Shown here piece by piece: positions 49,437 through 59,905 of a DNA stretch of 64,000 nucleotides (position 1 is the first letter of the stretch; each line of letters opens with the position of its first letter). The translations under genes and the position numbers were made by a program. Source of the DNA: Morella rubra (lineage: Eukaryota; Streptophyta; Magnoliopsida; Fagales; Myricaceae); assembly GCA_003952965.2 (NCBI GenBank), contig CM025850.1:35763536-35827535 (forward strand), given 5' to 3'. The notes below the pieces were generated by a model. The model was given only the letters and a program-made list of their open reading frames with translations. It was not told the DNA's origin and did no database searches.

Positions 49437-49631
49437 CGAACTACTATTTGAAAATCGAGGGCAGCCAAAGAATCTCCTGCCTGGGTTCCCCTCTGTCTTG
49501 CTTGTCCTCATCCGTGCCTTCAGCCCACAGAAGCACAGACGTGAGTCGTCGTCCACCTCCAGCTCCGCCGATGCCACTCCACCATGGCTAGCATCACTCG
49601 CAGAGGAAGTGGATGCTGCTCTCCTGGACAT
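49437..49631 (-). CDS. GRF-type zinc-finger exon carried by the MULE, partial
   Basis: The ATG at 49631 opens MSRRAASTSSAS. The exon runs 65 codons to a good donor site (TTCG/GTGAGT at 49436). It encodes the first half of a GRF zinc finger: CFCGLKARMRTSKTEGNPG followed by RRFFGCPRF. The expected second half, with Cys, FF and W, was not found downstream to 48480, so the gene looks truncated or the second exon is lost. GRF-finger proteins bind single-stranded nucleic acid and are often found near plant MULEs. It runs convergent to the transposase remnant. Confidence 0.75.
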
Positions 49632-49872
49632 TGAAAGAGAATGTGGCACAGGTTTATGCGGTGAATCAATTCGAAATCAAATAAGAGAGTACTTAGGGTT
49701 CTTAGGCTTCGAACGGAAAAGGGCTGTGCAGATTTAGGGATTTGGGTGAGCTTCAATTTGGAAGATTTTTTTTACGTCCGTTTTGGTCGGGATGGAGTTA
49801 GAGGGAGGGAGAACTGATGAACACATGACGTGGCTTTTTTAATCCAATGTGGTAATGCCATGTCAGAATGCG

Positions 49873-50106
49873 TTTACAATTTGTTCTTTTTTTTTAATGA
49901 CCTGGCATGTTTAAGCACGTGTCACCTGTCTATTCGATATGACGTGGTTGCCGTCAGCCACGTGGGCAACTTCCTGTTGGCCTATCTGACGGCAGGACCA
50001 GTTTGGGAAACGTCACAAACCACAGGGGTACCGGCAGGACAAAACTTACCTTAGGGACTAATCGGAAAAAAGGTCAAACCCTAAGAACTGGCGGAGTAAT
50101 TTAGCC
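49873..50106 (-). repeat. right terminal inverted repeat of the MULE
   Basis: Reverse complement of the left repeat, with a few substitutions and small indels (for example GGCAGGACCAG versus CGTTAGATAG context). It ends GAGTAATTTAGCC at 50106, directly followed by the TATATAGAA target duplicate. Confidence 0.93.
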
Positions 50107-50115
50107 TATATAGAA

Positions 50116-53100
50116 CACCAGAACTCATGCCTTTCTCCAAACGGAGACGGTGCCGCTGAGCCACCGATTGACTCTTTGGCAAACTTTATGTCAGTATTAA
50201 TATACGAAGAGATCTTTTTAGCAATAATTTTGTGGGCAGCTTATTCTTTACGAGGCGCTGTACTGCTGTGCAAATTAAAACGACGACTTTTCATGTGACG
50301 AAGGACAACGAAGAACAGGGAATTAGACGAACTTATAATAATCCCATCTGAAAGAGAGAGCTGGAGGACAAAAATCATAATTACGTTTTGGTATGTAGAA
50401 GAAAAAAAGAAACCCACTTTTCATTTGAGAAAAGAAAGCAACTGAGTAATTTTTATGTTTGTTTGCGATTCAGTAATTTTTTTTTTCGAAAGAGTAGGTA
50501 CGTAAAACGCATTAACTATTGGTCGTACATTATTAATTACTACAACGCTAGCTAACAAGTCACATTATATACATTATTAACAAGTCAGGCCAATGGCCGA
50601 AAGCCATGCATCCGACGAAGAGATTTGTTTGTAGAAAAGAAAAAGGAAACCATAAAAAATGAAAATTATGGATCAAATTTTGAATTACGAAATCCAATGG
50701 TGCAGCTACGGACGAAATAATCTTCAAATAGTTCCAAAAAACTTTCTCATTCCTACTGCCTACAGAGGCCGTGTGCTTCAAATGGCATCCAGAGATGTTT
50801 ATAGAAATCACAAATGAAACCAAATTTTCTTTGGCGTAAGTAATACTATATATAATTAACAGACAATTTCGTAATAACTACGAAGCAGCTGATCAACAAT
50901 ATACGAAGTAACCTAAAACTTTTGTTCCAATTCCTGTATCTGTATGTCTGCGGGCGCAGCTGGTACATAATCTCTTATAGTTACGTGAGCTTTCACTACT
51001 GTGCGGTGGAGTAACAAGACCTAATTAACATTAATTACTCCAACCAGATCAAGACGGAGAAGATGGAAATTACATTAACATCACCATGGACGCCATTGGA
51101 CGGCAGCTAATTAGTTGATCTTTTTGTCTCCTTCCCATATAGTTTTTCCTTTCCCTTGCACCGACCTGTCGTCTACAATTATCTCATATCGACATATATA
51201 TATATACACTAGCTGTCGTATATCTTAGAATATCGTTGAACAATACTGTAATATCTTACCATTAACCAAATAGAAGCCACGAGCAAGCCTTACGAGTTAC
51301 GGCTTGAGCCTAAGTGGACCTTGGAAGCTAGTTGTTGAGGCTTTGTATGTATTTGCTTGACTTAATGAATGCAAGCTAACTAACCTGTCCATTTGCTTCC
51401 AGAGGCTTCATTAATCTTCGGTCTCCTTACTTTTGGACTGAACAGAGCGACAAGAGATTTTCTTCTGTGAGTGAACTTGGGGATGTTTCGATTAAGTACT
51501 GTATCTTATAATTATATAATATATATCTGTATATATAAAGAATTAATGGACTATTGATCACTTGTTACAAAAGTTTCCAACAGGTAGATATCGAAATCAA
51601 CCAAACTCTTAATCTCTCTAAGAAACCGTTAGCTTGGAAGAAATCAACTATTAGTTGAAAGGATTAAGAGTGAGTGTCGGCCGGACTTGGTTTCAGTAGT
51701 ACCCATATGGCTATAGGGAAAACAAACACCTAAAACTTTGTTTAACGAGAAAGAATATATCTTAGTTAACCTATACCTAATATTCAGAGAATAATGACAA
51801 ACGTACGTACGTCTGTGGTCCAGCTCGAGTTCTTGGATAAAGTTCGTCAACATTATGCTTAATTTATGCTCCATCAAGATTGAAGCAGGTATAATAATCA
51901 AGGGCCTAGATATGTCCTATAGCTAGCACTTGGACTTCATACACGTTTCCTTTATGAGCATATTTTTTTAGGACTCCCTATATGAACTATAGAGTCACTT
52001 ACACTGCACATGGCCTTGCATGCCCTTGGTCTCACCTATTTTTGTCGGTTTTAATTAATCTCCCAACCTTTTTAATTAAGACCCTTTGGACGCTTCAAAT
52101 ATTAGACTAAAAAGAAATTCAAAAATATTGTAGGATGTGGATATAAGTCAACTTCAACAATCGGTGCTTATCATAAAGTCCATTAATGGTCCTGATAATG
52201 ATCTACTAACTGATGAAAATTATAAAGATTGGTAGGCCAAGAATACTTTACTATAATGTTATAGCACTTAATTAGGCTATTAAGAAATCAATTAATGTGC
52301 TAATTAATTTTCACTTGAACACTAAATGAATATGTCGTACAATGCATGCGTTAGGGACGGTCCCAATTTCCTAAACAACGCTATCGCTAGCAGGTTATGT
52401 AACAAAATAGAAAGTTTCTCACACGATTAATATTGCAATTAATATTCAACATCGATCTCAATTAGTTCCTCGTCGGAGCTAATCTACCAACTCGCTCAGT
52501 TAGGTTCAAGCAGGCCCATCAACCGATCACTTTGCCTGCCTCCTAAGGTTGTACGTACGTACGTATGTACTTATTTTGCTGAACGAAATTATGGATACGG
52601 CTACCAACTAGATCTGTTGTGTTTTGAGGAACAGAAGGAACTTGATTCTCAACTGAAACTAATTGGAATTAATATAGGAGCATTTTTTATTTTTTTTTTC
52701 ATTTTATTTCCACAAATAAATAAATAAAAAGTTGCTGAATCTCCATGACCATGTCCTCAAATGGGCTGTTATCTATGTTACTTGGCTTAAAGCCATTAAT
52801 CTCATAATTTCCTTTTTTTTTTTTTTCCTTCAGAATTTTACTAGAACAAGTTTAAGTTAATTGGAATTAATTATAAAAACTATCAGTTCCAACTTATTCT
52901 AAGGAAATTGAAAACCATCAATATTTATTTCCATATACAACTTTGTCCCGAGAGATTTTGATTAGTGCAAATTGACCGTTTTGTCATTTCTATATATGTA
53001 TGTGTCGCTGTCGTACGTCACTGGAGGTAGCTAACAAGTTTTTATCAACTTAATCACGAATTGGACAAATTGTCTTTCAAAGTTAGTCAGCTACCACTTT

Positions 53101-53433
53101 AGTCCCAATAGTAGTGACACGTCTATAGTACGGCATTGAATTATGAAGGAACCGTCACCCTCATTAGAAAAATTTTAGATTGTTTGTTATTTATAAATAT
53201 CTGCAAACTTTCTAATCAACTAATATGATATAGATATTTTACCGTTTACGAGCAATTTCAGTTTCATTTTTTTAACTAATACTTAGACTGGAGGATCAAT
53301 TCAAGTCTTCCTGATTTATCTGGTCCAATTATTACGTTTCTTAATTGAGTCAAGTCTTTTGAAGTTCAGTGCACAAAATTTGAAAACAATAATCTTCAAA
53401 AGATAGAAAAAAAAAGTCGACAAAATAAATCTA
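50116..53433. other. AT-rich intergenic DNA
   Basis: No supported gene. Simple GTAC repeats occur at about 51800 and 52552-52570, and oligo-T runs at 52690-52710 and 52813-52827. Confidence 0.5.
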
Positions 53434-53830
53434 GGGGAAAATACACTTTTCATCACATGAACTATCATAGGTTTTGCACTTTGCACCATAAACTACCAAT
53501 TTTGACACATTGCACCCTCTAACTACCAATTTTTAATACTTTGCACCCTTTATCAAATTTTAGACTAAAATGACGATAATGTCCTTGACCCATTTTGTAT
53601 ATATTGAAGATATTGTTGTCAATTCATTAATTTCTCAAGGGTATTATTGTCAAATGGAGGGTGCAAAGTGTTTAATATTAGTAGTTGGAGGGTGTAATGT
53701 GTCAAAGTGGGTAGTTTAGGGTGCAAAGTGTTAACATTGGTAGTTTAAGGGTGTAATGTCTTAAAGATGGTAAGTTTGGAGTGCAATGTGTCACTACCCC
53801 GTAGTTTGTGGGTGAAAAATGTATTTTCCC
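53434..53830. mobile_element. MULE-type MITE, about 397 bp foldback
   Basis: The ends are GGGGAAAATACACTTTTCAT and, from the right, GGGAAAATACATTTTTCAC. Subterminal repeats CTACCAATTTTGACACATTG and TTTGCACCCT are mirrored as GGGTGCAAAGTGT on the right half. Flanks ATAAATCTA (left) and ATAAAATCTA (right) resemble a 9-bp target duplication with one indel. Fragments of this family occur at about 1010, 11930, 19165 and 30790. Confidence 0.8.
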
Positions 53831-54264
53831 ATAAAATCTAAGAAACAAATAACAACTACTATTTTCACTAGGATTCATTCAGTTGGTTTCAAAAAGCTTC
53901 TTCTACTTCTTCAACTTATTACCTAACTAAGAAGAATCCACAGTGAAGCGGCTAATAATACACTTAATTAATATTAATAATTGCTTTACCAATCTCATGA
54001 TTAATTGTGTGTGATTAGGGTGAATTATTGAACAAAAAAGGGGGAAAAGAGAAGCAAAGAATATTCTACTAATGTCCAAGTCTCTCCTGGCACTCTAGTT
54101 GCTAATCCTACTAGCTTAGTTAGTGTTAATTTAAGAGAGCGCTACAATTTTTGTTTTCTTTTCTTTTTTTGGGGTGGAAAATTTCAGGCAGCATTTTCTT
54201 TACCATTTTATTTATTACAAAGTGGGACAAGGCCCAGAGGAATAACTCTGGGGTCCGGGGGAGA

Positions 54265-54332
54265 CACAGTCTGAGAAGGTCTTGTAGAGTTGTAGTTGTC
54301 CAGCTAAAACTACAAGACCTTCTCAGACTGTG
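54265..54332. repeat. perfect 23-bp inverted repeat (hairpin)
   Basis: The left arm 54265-54287 (CACAGTCTGAGAAGG then TCTTGTAG) is exactly complementary to 54310-54332, with a 22-nt loop. The surrounding DNA is unrelated on the two sides. Confidence 0.9.
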
Positions 54333-55333
54333 GCCCATTAAGAATGGGACAAAATGCATCTGGAGGTTTAATTGGGCTGGGCTGGGCTGGTATAGGCCAT
54401 TGTGTTGCCCGGCCCAGGTCAGTACTATCCATATGGTATAGTTTTTAGGCAACAAAAAAACTAGCTGTAAACCCGAGCTATTAAACCTATCTTTCTCTTT
54501 TCAAATGCAACTTTCTTTGTTTGGAAGGCCTCAAGCAACCAGCATTAATCCTCTAGGAACATGACTCTTGGTCCTATTCTTATTTAGAAAGAAGGATATA
54601 TATCCATTCAGAATAGAAAAATAAAGAAAGTTAGCCATTCCTTCCGGTTCAAATAGAAAAATAAAAAATAAAAATTGGTAAATAAGATTGAAAGTAGGGC
54701 TAAAGGAAGAAACTGTTTGGATATGTTTAGAAAAAGAAATTTTTGAGATTTAAAAATTTGAAAGTCTAATATCCTTCTTTAAAATTTAAATTTGGAAGTC
54801 CAATAATTTTCTTTGAAATTTTGAACTCCAGGATATATGGACCTAGAAAAAGGGATTGTGAATAAATTAAACACTGCTAAACTCGAAAAAAAAAAAAAAG
54901 CCGTATAGAGATTGAACACGCTCAATAGCAAACTCGCACCATAATTTATAATACACACATGGAGAGGTTTGTTAGCGAATTGCTTCCAAATCACAAGAAT
55001 CAAGGGACAATTCAAAATTCAAAAGAAAGCTCCAACTATAAGGATCCCACGATTCTCTCAACTACAAAACAGGACAATATCACTTAATTCTATTCTTGTT
55101 ACTGTTTCCTTTTTTCTTTCACTGTGCAGCTGTACTGCCCGTTACATGTAAATGTGTTTTCTATAAATATTAAATCCACCCACGACAATCAGTGTGTGAG
55201 ATTTCTACCAACCATCGTATCTTCAATTTCTTCTAGGTTCAGCCCAGATCTCCTTCAAAATAGAGCAGTCGCTACTGAGAAATCCGGACGGAGTAGCAGG
55301 CGCCGATCCACAAGGTACGCAGTTTCCAGAGCT

Positions 55334-55500
55334 ATGGCCATTCGAATCAACGATTTGCCAGAAGATATGGTGACAGATATTCTATCGAGGCTACCGGCCA
55401 ATTCCCTTGCGCGATTCAGGTGCGTATGCAAATCTTGGTGTTCCTTGCTTGAAAATCCTGGTTTTGTGACCACCCACCTCAATCACTCAGCCAACCACCG
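55334..55500 (+). CDS. F-box protein, 5' part only, cut by assembly gap
   Basis: The ATG at 55334 opens MAIRINDLPEDMVTDILSRL. An F-box follows over about residues 5-50 (LPEDMVTDILSRLPANSL, RFRCVCKSWCSLLENPGF), the SKP1-binding module of SCF ubiquitin ligases. The open frame reaches further upstream to 55124, but that part is unlike F-box proteins. Only 55 residues are visible before the N run, so the substrate-binding domain (often FBA or kelch in this class) is unknown. No matching 3' end appears right of the gap. Confidence 0.82.
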
Positions 55501-56500
55501 NNNNNNNNNNNNNNNNNNNNNNNNNNNNNNNNNNNNNNNNNNNNNNNNNNNNNNNNNNNNNNNNNNNNNNNNNNNNNNNNNNNNNNNNNNNNNNNNNNNN
55601 NNNNNNNNNNNNNNNNNNNNNNNNNNNNNNNNNNNNNNNNNNNNNNNNNNNNNNNNNNNNNNNNNNNNNNNNNNNNNNNNNNNNNNNNNNNNNNNNNNNN
55701 NNNNNNNNNNNNNNNNNNNNNNNNNNNNNNNNNNNNNNNNNNNNNNNNNNNNNNNNNNNNNNNNNNNNNNNNNNNNNNNNNNNNNNNNNNNNNNNNNNNN
55801 NNNNNNNNNNNNNNNNNNNNNNNNNNNNNNNNNNNNNNNNNNNNNNNNNNNNNNNNNNNNNNNNNNNNNNNNNNNNNNNNNNNNNNNNNNNNNNNNNNNN
55901 NNNNNNNNNNNNNNNNNNNNNNNNNNNNNNNNNNNNNNNNNNNNNNNNNNNNNNNNNNNNNNNNNNNNNNNNNNNNNNNNNNNNNNNNNNNNNNNNNNNN
56001 NNNNNNNNNNNNNNNNNNNNNNNNNNNNNNNNNNNNNNNNNNNNNNNNNNNNNNNNNNNNNNNNNNNNNNNNNNNNNNNNNNNNNNNNNNNNNNNNNNNN
56101 NNNNNNNNNNNNNNNNNNNNNNNNNNNNNNNNNNNNNNNNNNNNNNNNNNNNNNNNNNNNNNNNNNNNNNNNNNNNNNNNNNNNNNNNNNNNNNNNNNNN
56201 NNNNNNNNNNNNNNNNNNNNNNNNNNNNNNNNNNNNNNNNNNNNNNNNNNNNNNNNNNNNNNNNNNNNNNNNNNNNNNNNNNNNNNNNNNNNNNNNNNNN
56301 NNNNNNNNNNNNNNNNNNNNNNNNNNNNNNNNNNNNNNNNNNNNNNNNNNNNNNNNNNNNNNNNNNNNNNNNNNNNNNNNNNNNNNNNNNNNNNNNNNNN
56401 NNNNNNNNNNNNNNNNNNNNNNNNNNNNNNNNNNNNNNNNNNNNNNNNNNNNNNNNNNNNNNNNNNNNNNNNNNNNNNNNNNNNNNNNNNNNNNNNNNNN
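55501..56500. other. assembly gap, exactly 1000 N
   Basis: A round-number run of N, the usual mark of a scaffold join of unknown true length. Sequence character differs sharply on the two sides. Confidence 0.99.
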
Positions 56501-56523
56501 ATCCAACAAGCGTTGCTCTCCGG

Positions 56524-59395
56524 TAGGAGGGGACGGCTGCGACTTCTTCCTTTAGCCTGCAGCTTACACAGTGTACAATTTCCAACGCGAATTACGGCTA
56601 CATTGTTACGACTTCACTCCAGTCACTAGATCTCATCTTTTGATTGGGCTTTGGTCGAATTCGCACTCGCTCGCGCTTCTTTAAGTTGAATTTCTAGAGC
56701 TCGCGTTACCAAGGAGAAAAGTTGCAATGTTGAGAAAAGCTTCTGCTGGTGTCAATGCGCTGAGACTTCATAGAGTAGTGAAAAGTGGAGATCGGCGCTG
56801 TGTACAAGTGTCCTGGCAAACGAATATCTCAACCCTGATGCTCCGTGATGAAAGACACTCGTTATCAAATAGGCTCAGACTTACTGGGCTAGACGATGGG
56901 TACAGATCTGGGCTTTTGAGGTATGGCAGTAGGCGGATGTTACTATGGAACTTAACAATCGAAGTCCGGTGGGTGGAAGGAGAGGAGGGTGAGTTTTTGG
57001 GGTTAGCTATCATAATTTAGGGGTATTGATTATTCATATCGGGCAATTGGTGGAGATTTGCGGACGAAAATAATGCAAGTTGACCATTTTCTGCTCTACT
57101 TGTCCGGCCATTGTAGCGACGTGTGTCGCCAGGGAATGAGGGGAATGATGACTTGGACGTCATCAGCTCAACCTTCCTTCCGTGTTTTTATAGACGGTTC
57201 TTGCGTCTAGTATTTCTGTCTGTCAGTCGGATTCCAAACTCCCATGGGCTGTGTGGGGGTTAGATCTAAACAAGCGGGTTTGAGGGGTGTTTTGTCTTGT
57301 CTCTTTGGTATGGCGCGGTGTGTATGCGTTAAATACTTCAAGCACATTGATTTCGGAATATCTCGAATTGCCTGACGAAGCAAGAACTGTCTATAAGTGT
57401 TTTGTTTGTCGCAATTCATGAACCTGTTCGCCGGTTCCCGCTTTCTTGGTTTGGGTTTATGGGGACTACTCGGCAATAGGTCTAATTTAAAGAAGGTATG
57501 TATTTTTGCTCTGGAAGCTTGTTCACATGCCAATCGGTTGCTATCCTTGGTAGGTTCTGTTCGCTTTTGGGCGAGTGCCTTCGGACTTATTGGGATCTTC
57601 GGGAATTCTTAATTGTCGGGTGCTATTCGGCTTGTGACGTTGAGGCCAACAGCAAGGTGACCGTTTACAATTTTCGGCTTCTTTTCATGGGCTTTTTCAT
57701 CTTCTTATCTAGATTGTATACTTTCTAGTTTTTGTATCTCTCTGGTGCATTTAGTGCTGTGGATATTGATCACTCTTTGTGTATTGAGATTTGGCAGTTG
57801 GGGGTTTAATAAGTACTCTGTCAAATGTCTATACTCGTGTGTGCTGAAATGAACGGCATAGGGAGTCGGCTAAGAACTAGTATTCTCATTTTTTCTTTGT
57901 TTATCAGTGCTAGTGAGTAGATATAGGTTGGTTCTCATAATTTCATATGCGCGGTCTGGACCATAAGCTCATCTCGCTAATTCTTCTTGAGCCAAGACTT
58001 CTCTGTTCAGATTGCAGTTGTCAGTGTCGGCCCAGCAGAGTGCTTTCACCGTTGGTGTTCTTTTTCGATGGCTCTCCTCTATTTTTTCTGATCATATTTT
58101 CTCAGAATACCGCTTCACTACTGGGGGAGATCGAAGAATGTTCGACCTCTGCCGTCCTAAACACTTTCTCTACCAGTTAGTCAGTCATAGCTATCTCATG
58201 GGATTAGCGAATAAGGGTGATGGAATTACCTTAGGCCGGGACCTTGGTGCTAGTCAAGGAGGTTGGTGGGAAGTCATCGCGGGATTATGTGGTCACCGGA
58301 ATTGGCGATGATTATAAATATGCTGGCACCTACAAAAGGACGCTTTCTATGGACATAACCGAAACGAAACATGGATTCTCAGCTTTTGGAATAATAATCA
58401 CTCGTCGGGACGTCTTTCGCACATCGCAATCTGTATTTAAACAGCGTTGCTGCGCGGCTGCTGTGTTTACTACGAGTTCCAGGTCCGTGAGTTTTCAGTT
58501 ATTCAGATACCGTATTGCTTCTTCTCGGGAAAAGAAGTTCAGACCGGCGTAGCTGGCTTTTCTACCCTTTTGGCACGCGGGCATTAAGGCTCAGTTGAGA
58601 AGACTAATTTGTGGGTCGGCTTTCTAGTTGGTGAAGAGAAAAATCTGAGGAGGATTGTGGGGAAATTATTCACTTTTGCCTCGTAAGACCTTGGGTTTTC
58701 TGACAAAATTCTTACAGCAAATAATTCTCTCGCAAGAGAGTTTTGGCGAGTTGCTCTTCGTGGTACTCTCGATGTGTGGGGCTGAGGCAAATGTCATTAT
58801 AGGACCTGTTATTAAATAAGGAACCAGCTACTGATGGTTATAAGGGGGGAATGGCTTTCTTTCTCGTCTTTTGGTGAGCATATGTGTTGATTTCTGTCAG
58901 GAATTTGGATTTATAACGTCTGCTACTATTCTTGCCTTATTCTAACTCCAATCGATCTGGTAGACTGAATTGAATTTCTCCTAAGCAGACGCTGGTTATG
59001 CACAACTCAATTACAGAGGATACTTGTGTGTGATCTCTCCTCCATTTCTGCTCTCGCACGCGTCAAGTGCCGGACGGCGGTTAGTAATTGTGCGAAAGTT
59101 GGCTTTCGATATTCACATATAGCCTGTTGTTCCTCGGTTCTCAGGAGAGGTGTGGGCGTGATGGAATGAGGGTTTACTTTTTTTTATAAACATTTTTGGG
59201 ATGTAGTTGGTATGCAGTATCGATCCTGCTCATTGTGTGGAAACAACGAAATATGTTCTTCCGCGTCGATCTTGCATGTGTTATCCTGGAGACGGTGGCA
59301 TATGCTTGGCTGCTCTTAATGCTCAGCATCGTTGTTGCGCTCATTTGATCCGAAAACCTCATCCTGAGCCACGGATCCCGAATGACATACATCTC
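56524..59395 (-). rRNA. rrn16: noisy, expanded copy of plastid 16S rRNA gene (rrn16)
   Basis: On the plus strand, blocks match the reverse complement of angiosperm plastid rrn16 in order. The 3' end is AGGAGGGGAC (56526-56535), followed by TTACGGCTACATTGTTACGA (56592) and CACTCCAGTC. Then come CCGGCCATTGTAGC and ATGATGACTTGGACGTCATC (57106-57164), TGTCAGTGTCGGCCCAGCAG with AGTGCTTTC (58018-58046), TTGCTTCTTCTCGGGAAAAG (58515), and CTTGCATGTGTTA with CATCCTGAGCC near the 5' end (59271-59370). Between blocks are many extra and altered bases, so about 1.49 kb of gene covers about 2.8 kb. It cannot be a functional rRNA as written. Confidence 0.85.
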
Positions 59396-59815
59396 GGAAG
59401 TGATGGTCCATTAAGCTTTAGTTGCATGCTAATAACGTTTGCTTTTTATAGAATTGCTCTTTGTCTTAAGGTATTTTTACAAGTAGGAAACAAAAAGCGC
59501 GTATTCCTCCGATATTTCGTCTTTCATATCAAGGGCATTATTATTTCGCCAGAATAGACTTGTATGCCATGCGGCTCCAGATTCGCATGGTGGTAGTTTT
59601 TAAGCGTGCTCCGGAGAAATATGAGCATCCATACACCATACTCAATCCACAGGCAGGATCCTCATATATATAACATTCTATTTTTCTTAATTTCAACGCG
59701 CTTTTGATATGCGTAGAAGGGAGGAGAGGCAGGGAAGTATGGCAAATAAATATATGGAAGTATATTACATTGGGGTTTCGGAGTGGGTATAAATGGGGAA
59801 AAAGCTTTTTTGACC
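59396..59815. other. noisy plastid rrn16-trnV spacer
   Basis: Segments such as AGTTGCATGCTAATAAC, GTCTTTCATATCAAGGGCAT and CTTGTATGCCATGCGG match the conserved spacer upstream of plastid rrn16 in the right order, again with inserted and changed bases. Confidence 0.7.
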
Positions 59816-59816
59816 A

Positions 59817-59905
59817 GGTATGGGAGTGGCTCCTGATAATTGTATGGAGCTGTTCTGCAGACACACGTCAAGGTGAACACTGCTACCGTGGTTATATCTG
59901 TGCGG
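59817..59905 (-). tRNA. trnV-GAC: noisy copy of plastid trnV-GAC
   Basis: The plus strand carries TCCTGATAAT, ACACGTCAAGGTGAACACT, CTACCG and GTTATATCTGTG. These match the reverse complement of plastid trnV-GAC, including the GAC anticodon context (CACGTCAAGG). The gene is about 72 nt normally but spans about 89 here with disrupted arms, so it is not functional as read. Confidence 0.8.

Larger units (their letters stand above)
45658..50106. mobile_element. Mutator-like element (MULE), 4449 bp, full-length ends
   Basis: The terminal inverted repeats start GGCTAAATTACTC and extend about 235 bp (45658-45893 and 49873-50106) with about 90% identity by eye. The element is flanked by a perfect 9-bp direct repeat TATATAGAA (45649-45657 and 50107-50115), the hallmark length of MULE insertion. 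The interior carries a broken transposase N-terminus (+) and a GRF zinc-finger exon (-). The catalytic DDE and SWIM regions are absent, so it is non-autonomous. The intact target duplication suggests a fairly recent insertion. Confidence 0.95.

Noticed and set aside
54126-54455. 109-residue open frame on the minus strand over the hairpin
   Set aside because: The frame is opened by the inverted repeat itself and shows no protein-like pattern.
55479-56585. Long frames across the N run
   Set aside because: They consist almost wholly of undetermined bases.
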